Assembly (NCBI GenBank): GCA_950097015.1
Contig: CATNEN010000007.1
Coordinates: 7,059,001 to 7,123,000, forward strand
Direction: 5' to 3'
From: Macrostomum hystrix
Taxonomy: Eukaryota > Platyhelminthes > Macrostomidae
DNA: 64,000 nt
Positions 10,401 through 21,191 of the stretch are shown here, one piece after another. How positions within the stretch are numbered: position 1 is the first letter of the stretch; every line of letters begins with the position of its first letter. The position numbers were made by a program, and so were the translations under genes. The notes beneath the pieces are model-generated. The model was not told the origin of the DNA. It saw nothing but the letters and a program-made list of their open reading frames with translations, and made no database searches.

Positions 10401-11465
10401 AATAATTTTTATTGAATAGATTCCAATAAATTATGAATCAGTTAGTTTTAATGAAACTGAAAGTTAAAGTGCCTGATGGAGGATGAAAAGTAGTTTCGGA
10501 GAGGGACAGATGTGCAGGGGAAATGCTGAGAGAGAGAGGCAGAGGCAGAGGAAGAGGCAGAGGCAGAGGCAGAGGAAGAGGCAGAGGCAGAGGCAGAGGC
10601 AGAGGCAGAGGGAGAGGCAGAGGCAGAGGGAGAGGGAGAGGCAGAGGAAGAGGCAGAGGGAGAGGCAGAGGGAGAGGGAGAGGGAGAGGCAGAGGAAGAG
10701 GCAGAGGGAGAGGCAGATGCAGAGGAAGAGGCAGAGGAAGAGGCAGAGGCAGAGGCAGAGGGAGAGAGAGAGGCAGAGGGAGAGGGAGAGGGAGAGGGAG
10801 AGGCAGAGGGAGAGAGAGAGGCAGAGGGAGAGGGAGAGGGAGAGGTAGAGAAAGAGGGAGAGGAAGAGGCAGAGGGAGAGGGAGAGGGAAAGGCAGAGGG
10901 AGAGGAAGAGGGAGAGGAAGAGGGAGAGGGAGAGGGAGAGGTAGAGGCAGAGGCAGAGGTAGAGGGAGAGGGAGAGGCAGAGGGCGAGGGAGAGGGAGAG
11001 GGAGAGGCAGAGGCAGAGGGAGAGGCAGAGGGAGAGGGATAGGCAGAGGCAGATGGAGAGGCAGAGGGAGAGGCAGAGGCAGAGGTCGAGGCAGAGGGAG
11101 AGGGAGAGGCAGAGGGAGAGGGAGAGGCAGACGGAGAGGAGAGGCAGAGGCAGAGGGAGAGGCAGAGGCAGAGGGAGAGGGAGAGGCAGACGGAGAGGAG
11201 AGGCAGAGGCAGAGGGAGAGGGAGCATTGGATGTGGGAAATAAAGACTGAAAGTAATGAACTTAAGAAAGTTGAGCTCAAAATAGAGAATTAGGGAGAGC
11301 GAATGAAGGAAGCATTGAGACATTTGAGAATGAGTCAGTTATGGATGCGAATTTTTCAACATGATTAGCTTACAGCCACCTAATGCTGATCGCCAACTCT
11401 AGCTGTGCCGATAGCAGCAGTACTAGGGCGAGGGCGAGACCCAGTTGACGCGGCGAGAGTCGCAT
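4248..11465 (-). CDS. Wnt family secreted signalling ligand, five exons
   Basis: Wnts are lipid-modified secreted ligands for Frizzled receptors. Five exons join in phase: 11465-11374, 8968-8673, 7518-6968, 6839-6622 and 4482-4248 (1392 nt, 463 aa plus stop). Exon 1 encodes a signal peptide; exon 2 a Cys-rich N-domain ending in YRWNC; exon 3 the [10 protein letters not shown] lipidation motif, with the acyl-acceptor Ser at about residue 271 retained; exon 4 the DYC...PGTAGR block; exon 5 the Cys-rich tail with VMCCGR. The protein is divergent: the usual HGVSGSC reads HGPSASC, the tail lacks a clear FHWCC, and a Lys/Arg-rich insert lies at about 205-219. All introns but one hold large tandem arrays. 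The subfamily cannot be assigned by eye. The exons lie in different reading frames, so no single open frame shows the gene. Confidence 0.9.
4598..4913. repeat. 20-nt minisatellite in Wnt intron 4
   Basis: About 15 imperfect copies of a 20-nt unit containing GGTGTCAGGAGAG plus a variable half (CATCTGG or TAGATGA). The core GGTGTCAGGAGAG recurs in the bHLH intron array near 22.1 kb. Confidence 0.92.
5063..5100. other. Perfect 13-bp inverted repeat (hairpin)
   Basis: CTCAGGGCCCGAT (5063-5075) and its exact reverse complement (5088-5100) flank a 12-nt AT-rich loop. It lies inside Wnt intron 4. The stem is too short for a usual pre-miRNA. Confidence 0.9.
5101..6060. other. Unique intronic DNA, Wnt intron 4
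   Basis: No exon or repeat is recognised. Two short open frames (5341-5580 and 5831-6022, plus strand) have no recognisable features. Confidence 0.5.
6082..6575. repeat. About 45-nt minisatellite in Wnt intron 4
   Basis: About eleven copies of a unit made of CCAGGACAGCACCTCAAACA, CAGACCTGCCACTAGG and ACAACACCT, with shorter 31-nt variants interspersed. It ends only about 45 bp from the exon 4 donor. Confidence 0.92.
6622..6839 (-). CDS. Wnt exon 4 (DYC-GTAGR block)
   Basis: The acceptor CATCTCAG precedes 6839 and the donor GTAAGT follows 6622. In the frame set by exon 3 it reads KLRRTIF ... [11 protein letters not shown] ... FPGTAGR, matching the Wnt region equivalent to SPDYC...GTxGR. This is a different frame from the long open frame that overlaps it. 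Confidence 0.9.
6968..7518 (-). CDS. Wnt exon 3 (lipidation motif)
   Basis: The acceptor CGCCTCCAG precedes 7518 and the donor GTGAGC follows 6968. It encodes [11 protein letters not shown] (the Wnt A-F-x-x-A-I-S helix), DGCHANL, a basic linker, [13 protein letters not shown] and [15 protein letters not shown]. The exon ends in phase 0. Confidence 0.92.
7555..8635. repeat. 23-nt minisatellite filling Wnt intron 2
   Basis: About 46 copies of a unit TTGAGATTCAGTTCAGTCAA plus ACC. Variants (ATTCATTC, GTACAGTC) are ordered the same way in two blocks 345 bp (15 units) apart, a higher-order repeat. Confidence 0.97.
8673..8968 (-). CDS. Wnt exon 2 (N-terminal Cys-rich part)
   Basis: The acceptor ATACTTGTGCAG precedes 8968 and the donor GTGAGT follows 8673. 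The frame reads [10 protein letters not shown], then RQAKFCR and [14 protein letters not shown], the conserved Wnt N-terminal cysteine and RWNC signature. The entering phase matches exon 1 and the leaving phase matches exon 3. Confidence 0.9.
9107..9850. repeat. GA-rich minisatellite in Wnt intron 1
   Basis: Imperfect units of about 18-20 nt (GGAGATTGATGGAGAGAGA). A variant TTGACTGAGAAAGAG recurs at 9331, 9573 and 9794, showing block duplications. On the transcribed minus strand this is pyrimidine-rich. Confidence 0.93.
9851..10510. other. Unique intronic DNA, Wnt intron 1
   Basis: No exon, RNA gene or repeat is recognised. Confidence 0.5.
10515..11225. repeat. Hexanucleotide array (GGCAGA/GGGAGA/GGAAGA)
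   Basis: About 118 hexamers in mixed order, purine-rich on the plus strand, within Wnt intron 1. It stays open in several frames (RG, LP and RQRE-type repeats) only because six is a multiple of three. Confidence 0.96.
11374..11465 (-). CDS. Wnt exon 1 (start codon and signal peptide)
   Basis: ATG at 11465-11463 is followed by [20 protein letters not shown], a typical signal peptide with a Leu/Ala core. Donor GTAAGC follows 11374, and the exon ends in phase 2. The frame is open further upstream with other Mets, but those would bury the signal peptide, so this start is preferred. Confidence 0.75.
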
Positions 11466-12012
11466 TGCCAGCCGAATTGGCGATGGTGAAAGTGTCCGCT
11501 GTACCTGCTGAGTCTCCGGTCTGGTGGCGACCTTCTGTTTCTGCTTTTGTCGGCCGGTTAATTTGTTATAGGCCATCTCCCCGCCTCTCTCTCCCGCCCT
11601 CACAAAGGCAGCGCGGGGTCTTCGCAATTGGCTGTGAATAGCTCGGCGCGACACAGAGCATGCCCGGGTGCTGCCAGGGCTGGCGCCAAAGCCGCGGTAG
11701 AGAGCCAGACGGAGTGGGGGGCTGGCGCAGTTTCTATGGCTCTGGGAGCAGCCAGCCCGATAACACAACAAGGCTGGAATTCCTGCTGCTTCTGGTGCAG
11801 ATTTCCCCAAAATCTTTCTTGATTCACGCCAAAAAGCAGCTCCGCCGGATTTTACTGCTTATCTTTATGGGATCCATTGCGGGCAAGTAGGGATTTTTAC
11901 AATCGTCCAGGTCGCTGCTGGCGGCGCATGCTTAATCCCGCCTCAGTTGCCACAATGCGCGAATCTGCGCCACTTTACTGGGTAATGGGCTGGTGGGAAC
12001 CACCGCCTCAGG

Positions 12013-12390
12013 AGCGGAGAGGAGAGGAGTGGAGAGGAGAGGAGTGGAGAGGAGAGGAGAGGAGAGGAGAGGAGAGGAGAGGAGAGGAGAGGAGAGGAGA
12101 GGAGAGGAGAGGAGAGGAGAGGAGAGGAGAGGAGAGGAGAGGAAAGGAGAGGAGAGGAGAGGAGAGGAGAGGAGAGGAGAGGAGAGGAGAGGAGAGGAGA
12201 GGAGAGGAGAGGAGAGGAGAGGAGAGGAGAGGAGAGGAGAGGAGAGGAGAGGAGAGGAGAGGAGAGGAGAGGAGAGGAGAGGAGAGGAGAGGAGAGGAGA
12301 GGAGAGGAGAGGAGAGGAGAGGAGAGGAGAGGAGAGAAGAGGAGAGGAGAGGAGAGGAGAGGAGAGGAGAGAAGAGGAGACGAGAGGATA
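12013..12390. repeat. Pentanucleotide array (GGAGA)n
   Basis: About 75 almost perfect GGAGA pentamers, some 550 bp upstream of the Wnt start codon. The reverse-complement pentamer occurs again at 31998-32046 in front of a kinase exon. Confidence 0.97.
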
Positions 12391-13315
12391 GGAGTGGAGC
12401 ACTCTTGAAAGTTCTGAAGTTTGCGTTTGAAGTCGTAAAAGTAGAACTGATAGGAGGGATTTTTAGGCCAAATTTTCCAAGTCTCCATAATCCACAAACC
12501 AGCATTCTCATTACCCGAGAAGAAGTTCGTCTTCTTTCTTCTCTGATTCCAAATCCGTAAAACGAACACTCATATTCACAACCCAACAACTTTAGCTCAT
12601 CCTCCGAAAACAAAGATTCTCAATAAAAATGTTTCCAAGCGTCTCTACAGGATCTTACGAGTACTATGCCAAGCGTAAGTACCGATATAAAACTAGAATG
12701 CAGCGAGCACATGAAGAAATATTGGCCAAACGTCGATATCAATGTTCGTAATATTAATCTTAGCAGTTAAGGGTCACTGGTATCATAACTATGGAGTCAT
12801 TACAAGTGTACTAGTAAAATATAGACTCCGAATTGGGTACGTTTTAATTTTTACTTCAAAAGCAGTGAGCATTTTATACATTTTTATTTCTGCTTTGTGT
12901 ACAATTTTGCATCAGCTCTTTTTCAGGCTTTAGTTGTTCCATAACTTGCTACTATCATAAGTAGTTTATTAAGGGTATTATAGTATTCAAGCCACCTTAC
13001 GCAAAATGGAATGCAAAGTTCTTTGAAACCGGAATGTTGCCTTTTGGGGGGATCAAAAGCGTATGGGAGTTCTGTTATTTTAATTTGTTTTATTTTAGAC
13101 GTGAGAAATTTTCCCTGCGAAACTTTGGCATGTCGATAATTTTTACGGTGAATACGATGAACTCAAATATGGCGAGGCTGTACAAGTATGTGAGTGAGAG
13201 AGAAGCCTTTGGCGCGTGTCTTGAAATTTATGCTGTTGAGGGTCATGCCCAATCCCCTATGGCACAGTGAGAGTGTACACTGATTTAAGATGCGAAAGCC
13301 AAGGCAGATGTACAC
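12391..13315. other. Gene-free DNA with one small open frame
   Basis: No exon is confirmed. A 40-codon ATG frame at 12629-12751 (plus) reads as a basic, tyrosine-rich peptide and contains AAGCGTAAGT, which could equally be a splice donor. It is left unassigned. Confidence 0.3.
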
Positions 13316-13850
13316 AACTGTGTGTGAGTGTGTACCTGTGTGTGATTGTGTACCTGTGTGTGATTGTGTACCTGTGTGTGATTGTGTACCTGTGTGTGTG
13401 TGTACCTGTGTGTGAGTGTGTACCTGTGTGTGAGTGTGTACCTGTGTGTGAGTGTGCACCTGTGTGTGAGTGTGTACTCTGTGTGTGAGTGTGTACCTGT
13501 GTGTGAGTGTGTACCTGTGTGTGAGTGTGTACTCTGTGTGTGAGTGTGTACCTGTGTGTGAGTGTGTACCTGTGTGTGAGTGTGTACCTGTGTGTGAGTG
13601 TGTACCTGTGTGTGAGTGTGTACCTGTGTGTGAGTGTGTTACCTGTGTGTGAGTGTGTACCAGTGTGTGAGTGTGTACCTGTGTGTGAGTGTGTACCTCT
13701 GTGTGAGTGTGTACCTGTGTGTGAGTGTGTACCTGTGTGTGAGTGTGTACCTGTGTGTGAGTGTGTTACCTGTGTGTGAGTGTGTACCTGTGTGTGAGTG
13801 TGTACCTGTGTGTGAGTGTGTACCTGTGTGTGAGTGTGCACCTGTGTGTG
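13316..13850. repeat. 18-nt minisatellite (GTGTGTGAGTGTGTACCT)
   Basis: About 30 near-identical copies, with a few 17- and 19-nt variants. Confidence 0.96.
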
Positions 13851-14500
13851 CTCACGGGTCAGCAGAACAGGCAAGCAGAATTGCCTCCTCGCTACTGCGA
13901 GTGGACTTTCTTCGAAGGATGGGCCAGTGCCTCTTCCAGAAAATATGATAAAATAGTTGTTTCATCACTGTCCCTTGCTTCCCTGGCTTTGGACCGTGCT
14001 ACAGATCCATTAAGCATTGTCAGAGCTTTGAAGTTACACCTTATTTACTTTCATTAGAGTTCTTGTGATTTTATGATGATATGTTTGCTGAAATTCTCAA
14101 ACAGTCAAGCAAAGCTCATTGCGCAACAGAAGTTGGAAGGCCGGCACAAGCAGAGAAGACAATATTCAAAGCACACAGGAAAATTTTGAGCTCTATCTGA
14201 AATCTGAATTCAGCCAACGTGCCAAACAAATGACAGACTCAAATGGGAAGCCAATCCAAGCGTTATGGAAAGCGGGAAACTAACTTTTTGTCTAGTTCTC
14301 AAATTCATTGTCAGTTATTTTCTGCGAATTATCCAACATGCTCGGCATCGACTGTCAGCTCAAGCCCTGCTCAGTTGAGCTGATCCTGCGACTGTTGCTG
14401 CGAAAATCATCTTTAATCTTTAATCCCTGGAATTTGGTCGGTGACTCTCGAGTAACTTTTAGAGCTTACTCATTAATTTAACAGTAGTTGTTAATACAAC
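13851..14500. other. Gene-free DNA
   Basis: No gene or repeat is recognised. A 52-codon ATG frame from 14338 has no recognisable features. Confidence 0.45.
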
Positions 14501-14812
14501 TCTAGAGCATTTGGTCATGCAACTCTGGAGCATTTGGTCATGCAACTCTGGAGCATTCGGTCATGCAACTCTGGAGCATTCGGTCATGCAACTCTGGAGC
14601 ATTTGGTCATGCAACTCTGGAGCATTTGGTCATGCAACTCTGGAGCAGTTGGTCATGCAACTCTGGAGCATTCGGTCATGCAACTCTGGAGCATTCGGTC
14701 ATGCAACTCTGGAGCATTCGGTCATGCAACTCTGGAGCATTTGGTCATGCAACTCTGGAGCATTCGGTCATGCAACTCTGGAGCATTCGGTCATGCAACT
14801 CTGGAGCATTCC
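14500..14812. repeat. 23-nt minisatellite
   Basis: About 13 copies of GGTCATGCAACTCTGGAGCA plus TTC or TTT. Apart from the TTC/TTT difference the copies are almost identical. Confidence 0.97.
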
Positions 14813-15716
14813 ATGCCTCCGATACTATTGTTTTTATTGTCGTGTATAATTATAGCACCAGAAGGACCCGGCCCGGTTGTAGCTGCAACATTTGTTTTCG
14901 TTCTCTCGGGAGTGTGACGAAGGCTTTAATGGTCTTGTCTCCCAGGTTACTATGGGATAAATACATGCTGTAGGAGGATTTGGGGGTTGTTAAGCCATTA
15001 AGGTAATTTTCTCTGAGAGTTTTTGAGTCCTGCAGACTCCGGCGCACGCCGCATCGATTTGGACGGGTGGGAAAATTCCAGGGGATGAGACGAAGGGAAT
15101 GGACTTCACACCTCTGGTCCGGCTGATGATTGCAGGGGATAGGGGTGGGCGATTGTCACCAACTCAATAGAAAATTGTTTCAAAGGGTCTGGAGCACTCA
15201 TGAATTTCAAGTTGAAACCGGAGAAAGTGATAAAACGCTTTTAAGACCCACCGAAGATTGGCCTGAGGTTCTTTGTCGTTCTCTAAGACTCCACGGTCTG
15301 GCATCCTATTGAACTGCTGAGACAATAACCTGAGTATACTGCCCGCCTAACAGAATATGACAGGCCGTGAGTGCATCTGATGCCCACTAAACTTTCTCAT
15401 TTACAACCCTCCCGCCTCTGCATGTCTCTTCTATTTTATTTTCCAAGCTGTTGAGTTGCGATGCGATTTCAGTCATATTTTAGTTCTGCATGCCAGAGGA
15501 GAGGCGATTAAATATTCATCGGGCCAATCTGTGAGATGATTTCTGTTCAAATCGAAATAGCAGTAGAAATTCTTTCCTTGTTGTCGGGGAAAGTGAAATC
15601 AGTATGTTGGACCTGTTGTATCTATGCGACTTGATTCAATTCAATTTAATCATCTATGTTTTATTACACAGGGCTCTTTCAAATTCTCTATTCATGATTC
15701 CATTCGGTCGGTGTCT
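14813..15716. other. Gene-free DNA
   Basis: No exon or repeat is recognised. Confidence 0.45.
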
Positions 15717-16130
15717 TTCGAAAGGAGACAGGGCAGAGAGATAAGACAGGGCTGAGAGATAAGATAGGGCTGAGAGATAAGACAGGGCAGAGAGATAAGA
15801 CAGGGAGAGAGAGGTGAGGAGACAGTGGGAGAGAGGTGAGGAGACAGTGGGAGAGAGGTGAGGAGACAGTGGGAGAGTGGTGAGGAGACAGTGGGAGAGT
15901 GGTGAGGAGACAGTGGGAGAGAGGTGAGGAGACAGTGGGAGAGTGGTGAGGAGACAGTGGGAGAGAGGTGAGGAGACAGTGGGAGAGTGGTGAGGAGACA
16001 GTGGGAGAGAGGTGAGGAGACAGTGGGAGAGTGGTGAGGAGACAGTGGGAGAGAGGTGAGGAGACAGTGGGAGAGAGGTGAGGAGACAGTGGGAGAGAGG
16101 TGAGGAGACAGTGGGGGGAGGTGAGGAGGG
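15717..16130. repeat. Compound minisatellite, 18-nt then 22-nt units
   Basis: It begins with four to five copies of GACAGGGCTGAGAGATAA and then switches to about 15 copies of a 22-nt unit GAGACAGTGGGAGAGAGGTG plus AG. Variants GAGAGG and GAGTGG alternate. Confidence 0.95.
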
Positions 16131-17035
16131 ATAAATAGAAAATCTCCGAAAGCAGAGCACGGTAGCGTGGGGAAGCAAAGCCGAGAGTTTGTGCGGGGTC
16201 TCAGCAATGCGCTGAGCAGTTTTGAGTTTCCAGTGCGTGTCGAGTGTGCGGTCGCCGCCCGCCCCCTCCCTGGTCAAGCGTAGGTGGATCAGAGCTATTA
16301 GGAACTATTAACTTTGCCGGTATTGAATAATTAGCCCCACCGAGTTCATACCAGAGTTGGTGCTCACAACTGCCGCCCACACGGCACGGACTCGCTTATT
16401 CGAATACTGAATTGACTGCGGCCCTGGAGAATTTTATGCTGGTTTGTCAGGCCAAATTTATGATGGAGCTGTGAATCGCATCGCTTGTTCAAGATGCTAT
16501 AAAACATTGCATTTAGAGCACGCAGAGGTGCAATCAGGGGACTGGTAGCCTATTTATCCCCGCTCGTATAAAGAGAAACAAAAAACTTTATTGTTTGGTG
16601 CCATGGATACCCGGCTTAGAGTCGTGGATGCTAGAGTTTAAGCATTTCTGTCTCAATTATGCTTTTATACATTTGAGCAGTCTTTGCGGTTTTTTGAGCA
16701 CTAGAGGCTGATCGAGTTTTAGTGCTGAATGACACGTTGAGCAATTTGCCAAATTCTGCGGGAGATTTTTCAAACAGCCACTGGTGGGAACTCGCCCTGT
16801 TCGCTAAAATATCCTAAAATAGCTATAAAATCCCCTCGGGCCTTCTTGCATGGCAACTGCGGCACAACCAACTCCAGAGGGGCCACGTGCAACTCGGGGG
16901 GACAATCAAAATAAATCGATTTGAATCCTTTTAAGATATCATGATAGGAACCGTTTTAGTAGCGGTCAGACACTCACAATGATTGCATTGCTTGTTCTCA
17001 GATGAGTTCTATGACACAATTGTCAAGCTAATCTC
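16131..17035. other. Gene-free DNA
   Basis: No gene is recognised. Confidence 0.45.
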
Positions 17036-19195
17036 AGGAGTCTAATCTCTGGTGTCTCTAATCACTGGTGTCTAATCTCTGGTGTCTAATCTCAGGTGTC
17101 TAATCTCTGGTGTCTAATCTCTGGTGTCTAATCTCTGGTGTCTAATCTCTGGTGTCTCTAATCACTGGTGTCTAATCTCTGGTGTCTAATCTCAGGTGTC
17201 TAATCTCTGGTGTCTAATCTCTGGTGTCTAATCTCTGGTGTCTAATCTCAGGTGTCTAATCTCTGGTGTCTAATCTCTGGTGTCTCTAATCACTGGTGTC
17301 TAATCACTGGTGTCTAATCTCTGGTGTCTAATCTCTGGTGTCTAATCACTGGTGTCTAATCTCTGGTGTCTAATCTCTGGTGTCTAATCTCTGGTGTCTA
17401 ATCTCTGGTGTCTAATCTCAGGTGTCTAATCTCTGGTGTCTAATCTCAGGTGTCTAATCTCTGGTGTCTAATCTCTGGTGTCTCTAATCACTGGTGTCTA
17501 ATCTCTGGTGTCTAATCTCTGGTGTCTAATCTCTGGTGTCTAATCTCTGGTGTCTAATCTCAGGTGTCTAATCTCTGGTGTCTAATCTCTGGTGTCTCTA
17601 ATCACTGGTGTCTAATCACTGGTGTCTAATCTCTGGTGTCTAATCTCTGGTGTCTAATCACTGGTGTCTAATCTCTGGTGTCTAATCTCTGGTGTCTAAT
17701 CTCTGGTGTCTAATCTCTGGTGTCTAATCTCAGGTGTCTAATCTCTGGTGTCTAATCTCAGGTGTCTAATCTCTGGTGTCTAATCTCTGGTGTCTCTAAT
17801 CACTGGTGTCTAATCTCTGGTGTCTAATCTCAGGTGTCTAATCTCTGGTGTCTAATCTCTGGTGTCTAATCTCTGGTGTCTCTAATCACTGGTGTCTAAT
17901 CTCTGGTGTCTCTAATCACTGGTGTCTAATCTCTGGTGTCTAATCTCAGGAGTCTAATCTCTGGTGTCTCTAATCACTGGTGCCTAATCTCTGGTGTCTA
18001 ATCTCTGGTGTCTAATCTCTGGTGTCTAATATCTGGTGTCTCTAATCACTGGTGTCTAATCTCTGGTGTCTCTAATCACTGGTGTCTAATCTCTGGTGTC
18101 TAATCTCTGGTGTCTAATCTCTGGTGTCTAATCTCTGGTGTCTAATCTCTGGTGTCTCTAATCACTGGTGTCTAATCTCTGGTGTCTCTAATCTCTGTTG
18201 TCTAATCTCTGGTGTCTAATCTTTAGTGTCTAATCTCTAGTGTCTAATCTCTAGTGTCTAATCTCTAGTGTCTAATCTCTGGTGTCTAATCTTTAGTGTC
18301 TAATCTCTAGTGTCTAATCTCTAGTGTCTAATCTCTAGTGTCTAATCTTTAGTGTCTAATCTTTAGTGTCTAATCTCTAGCGTCTAATCTCTGGTGTCTA
18401 ATCTCTAGTGTCTAATCTCTGGTGTCTAATCTCTGGTGTCTAATCTCTGGTGTCTAATCTCTAGTGTCTAATCTCTGGTGTCTAATCTCTGGTGTCTAAT
18501 CTCTGGTGTCTAATCTCTGGTGTCTAATCTCTGGTGTCTAATCTCTGGTGTCTCTAATCACTGGTGTCTAATCACTGGTGTCTAATCTCTGGTGTCTAAT
18601 CTCTGGTGTCTAATCACTGGTGTCTAATCTCTGGTGTCTAATCTCTGGTGTCTAATCTCTGGTGTCTAATCTCTGGTGTCTAATCTCAGGTGTCTAATCT
18701 CTGGTGTCTAATCTCTGGTGTCTCTAATCACTGGTGTCTAATCTCTGGTGTCTAATCTCTGGTGTCTAATCTCTGGTGTCTAATCTCTGGTGTCTAATCT
18801 CTGGTGTCTCTAATCACTGGTGTCTAATCTCTGGTGTCTCTAATCTCTGTTGTCTAATCTCTGGTGTCTAATCTTTAGTGTCTAATCTCTAGTGTCTAAT
18901 CTCTAGTGTCTAATCTCTAGTGTCTAATCTCTGGTGTCTAATCTTTAGTGTCTAATCTCTAGTGTCTAATCTCTAGTGTCTAATCTCTAGTGTCTAATCT
19001 TTAGTGTCTAATCTTTAGTGTCTAATCTCTAGCGTCTAATCTCTGGTGTCTAATCTCTAGTGTCTAATCTCTAGTGTCTAATCTCTAGTGTCTAATCTCT
19101 GGTGTCTAATCTCTAGTGTCTAATCTCTAGTGTCTAATCTCTGGTGTCTAATCTCTAGTGTCTAATCTCTAGCGTCTAATCTCTAATGTCTAATC
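17036..19195. repeat. 14-nt minisatellite, 2.2 kb
   Basis: About 150 copies of TAATCTCTGGTGTC with CTCTAATCACTGG and CTAG/TTTAG variants. The variant CTCTGTTGTC and the TTTAG-rich block after it recur 652 bp apart (18191 and 18843), and the doublet TCTAATCACTGGTGTCTAAT also recurs, so the array has higher-order structure. Confidence 0.97.
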
Positions 19196-20223
19196 AAGAT
19201 TTCGCCCTATTTTTTCTTGGAAATGCCTCGGAATGATTGTTATTTAATCTCTCAAGTGTGATTATTCTATCATCTAATCTCCTATTTAATGCGAGCTATC
19301 AGCAAGACTCATTTTTCACGATGAAGCATGAACCTTTCTGACGCTATCTAACTTCTAACATTTTCTGAAAATGATAGCAGTAGGCACTCTCAATTGTTTC
19401 CAAATAGGTTATTTTTGTATCTGGGCTCCATTGTTTTGGATTCAATGGGATTCAATAATGGGATTCAAAAGCTTTCGTGTAATAAACCATATAAATGCTT
19501 ATTGGATTTGTTCTAAAAATCATCTGAAAATTCGTGCCAGCCACGTGCGGACAATTTGAGCAGACTTCTCACTTTCACTCTTGAAGCATAATCTGAGCTC
19601 AGTGTTATTTTTGCATTCTCCAGAGCTCTTTGACATTGAGAAGTGGGTGGCGGCCATAGACAATTGAAAAGTGGGGGTGTGACATTTCTCCGATAGGAAT
19701 GAATAGGCGTATTTGAAATAGACCTCAATCATGATGCAACGGGTGTTTTCGCACGGCGTCAATTGTGTGTGTTTAGAACGGTGACCCTCATTGCCGCGGC
19801 CAAATCATAATCGGTTGCGTCACCAGCTTCTTGCGGAGAGGCGGCGCAGATCGTGACACGCAGCGAAGCTCTAATTTTGAAAGTGCATTGTGCAATCTGT
19901 CGGTCAAAGAAAGTTTCTCGATTTTTTGTAGATTTGTTTGACAAACAATGAAATGAGAGTTTGATTCTGCCAGCATTTGTATTTTGAAATTCTTGTATTT
20001 AATCTGCAATCGGCAGCAAATATTTTTCTACCTAAATATGACTGATGCGATTTTTATTTGCATTTTAACTAAAATTTAATAAACTAAACAAGCTTTACCA
20101 CAACTTAGAAAAGTAAAGCCGATTCATATTCTTAAATGGTGTGAATTCAAAAGAATTAAAAGGTAATACAAAAGCTTTGAATGACCATGAGGGTGCTAAA
20201 TAAAATATTTATTTTCCGCATAG
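19196..20223. other. Gene-free AT-rich DNA
   Basis: No gene is recognised. Short open frames at 19371-19559 (plus) and 19513-20009 (minus) have no features of known families. Confidence 0.45.
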
Positions 20224-20810
20224 AATGTCTCCGAAATCAGAAACTCCCTAAATCGGAAACTTCCCAAATCGGAAACTTCCCAAATCGGGAACTTCCCAAA
20301 TCATATACTTTCCAAATCATATACTTCCCAAATCATATACTTTCCAAATCAAAAACATCCCAAATCAGAAACTTCCGTAGTCAGAAACTTCCCAAATCAG
20401 AAAATTCCCAAATCAGAAACTTCCCAAATCGGGAACTTCCCAAATCATATACTTCCCAAATCATAAAATTCCCTAATCGGAATCTTCCTAAATCATAAAC
20501 CTCCCAAATCAGAAACTTCCCAAATCGGAAACTTCCCAAATCGGAAACTTCCCAAATCAGAAAATTCCCAAGTCAGAAACTTCCCAAATCGGGAACTTCC
20601 AAAATCAGAAACTTCCCTAATCGGAAACTTCCTAAATCATAAACCTCCCAAATCGGAAACTTCCCAAATCGGAAACTTCCCAAATCGGAAACTTCCCAAA
20701 TCGGAATCTTCCAAAATCATAAACCTCCCAAATCAGAAACCTCCCAAATCAGAAACTTCCCAAATCAGAAAATCCCTTAATCGGAAACTGCCCAAATTGG
20801 AAACTTTGAC
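20224..20810. repeat. 16-nt minisatellite
   Basis: About 36 copies of AAATCGGAAACTTCCC, with CAGAAAC, CATATACT and CATAAACCT variants. It is the most diverged of the short-unit arrays here and lies about 380 bp upstream of the bHLH start codon. Confidence 0.95.
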
Positions 20811-20935
20811 AAAACTGACAACAACCTGAAAAAAGGTAAAGCAGGAAGCGTCACAATGCAGTGGAGTACTGTGGTTCCGGTGCTACATTAATGCTTTCTT
20901 GCTTCCTGCTCGAATCGAGCTGACACCTCCGCATT

Positions 20936-21095
20936 GCCAATGACCAATGGGCAGTGACCAATGAGCAGAAGGGGGGCTAGACGCAGCTCAGCTGGTCATT
21001 GGTTGCGCGGAATCAGAGGAGAGAAGACTGACGGAACAATGGAGCAGGCCGAGGGGGGCGGCGGGGGCGGTCTGAGCACAGCGGCCATAAAGCAG
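20936..21095 (+). promoter_or_regulatory. Putative bHLH gene promoter: CCAAT cluster, E-box, TATA-like
   Basis: Four CCAAT boxes lie within 66 bp (20937, 20944 and 20958 forward; 20998 inverted as ATTGG). An E-box CAGCTG sits at 20989-20994. A TATA-like CCATAAAGC lies near 21086, about 100 bp before the ATG. CAGCTG is the class of site bound by achaete-scute proteins, so autoregulation is possible. A 10-bp inverted repeat AGCAGGAAGC (20840) / GCTTCCTGCT (20901) lies just upstream. Confidence 0.45.
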
Positions 21096-21191
21096 GGAAT
21101 TCGATCGCTGGAAGACGCACTGAGGAACTCCAGATCGTAAAATCTACTCACCTTATTCTGACCTTCAACCATTACAAAAAACATTAATACA

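Noticed and set aside
10438-11323. Long open frames on both strands (LP, RG and SPSA-type proteins) of up to 290 aa
   Set aside because: They are translations of the hexanucleotide array inside Wnt intron 1; a six-base unit stays open in most frames without coding for anything.
13257-13874. 205-aa His/Thr-rich frame
   Set aside because: Translation of the GTGTGTGAGTGTGTACCT array.
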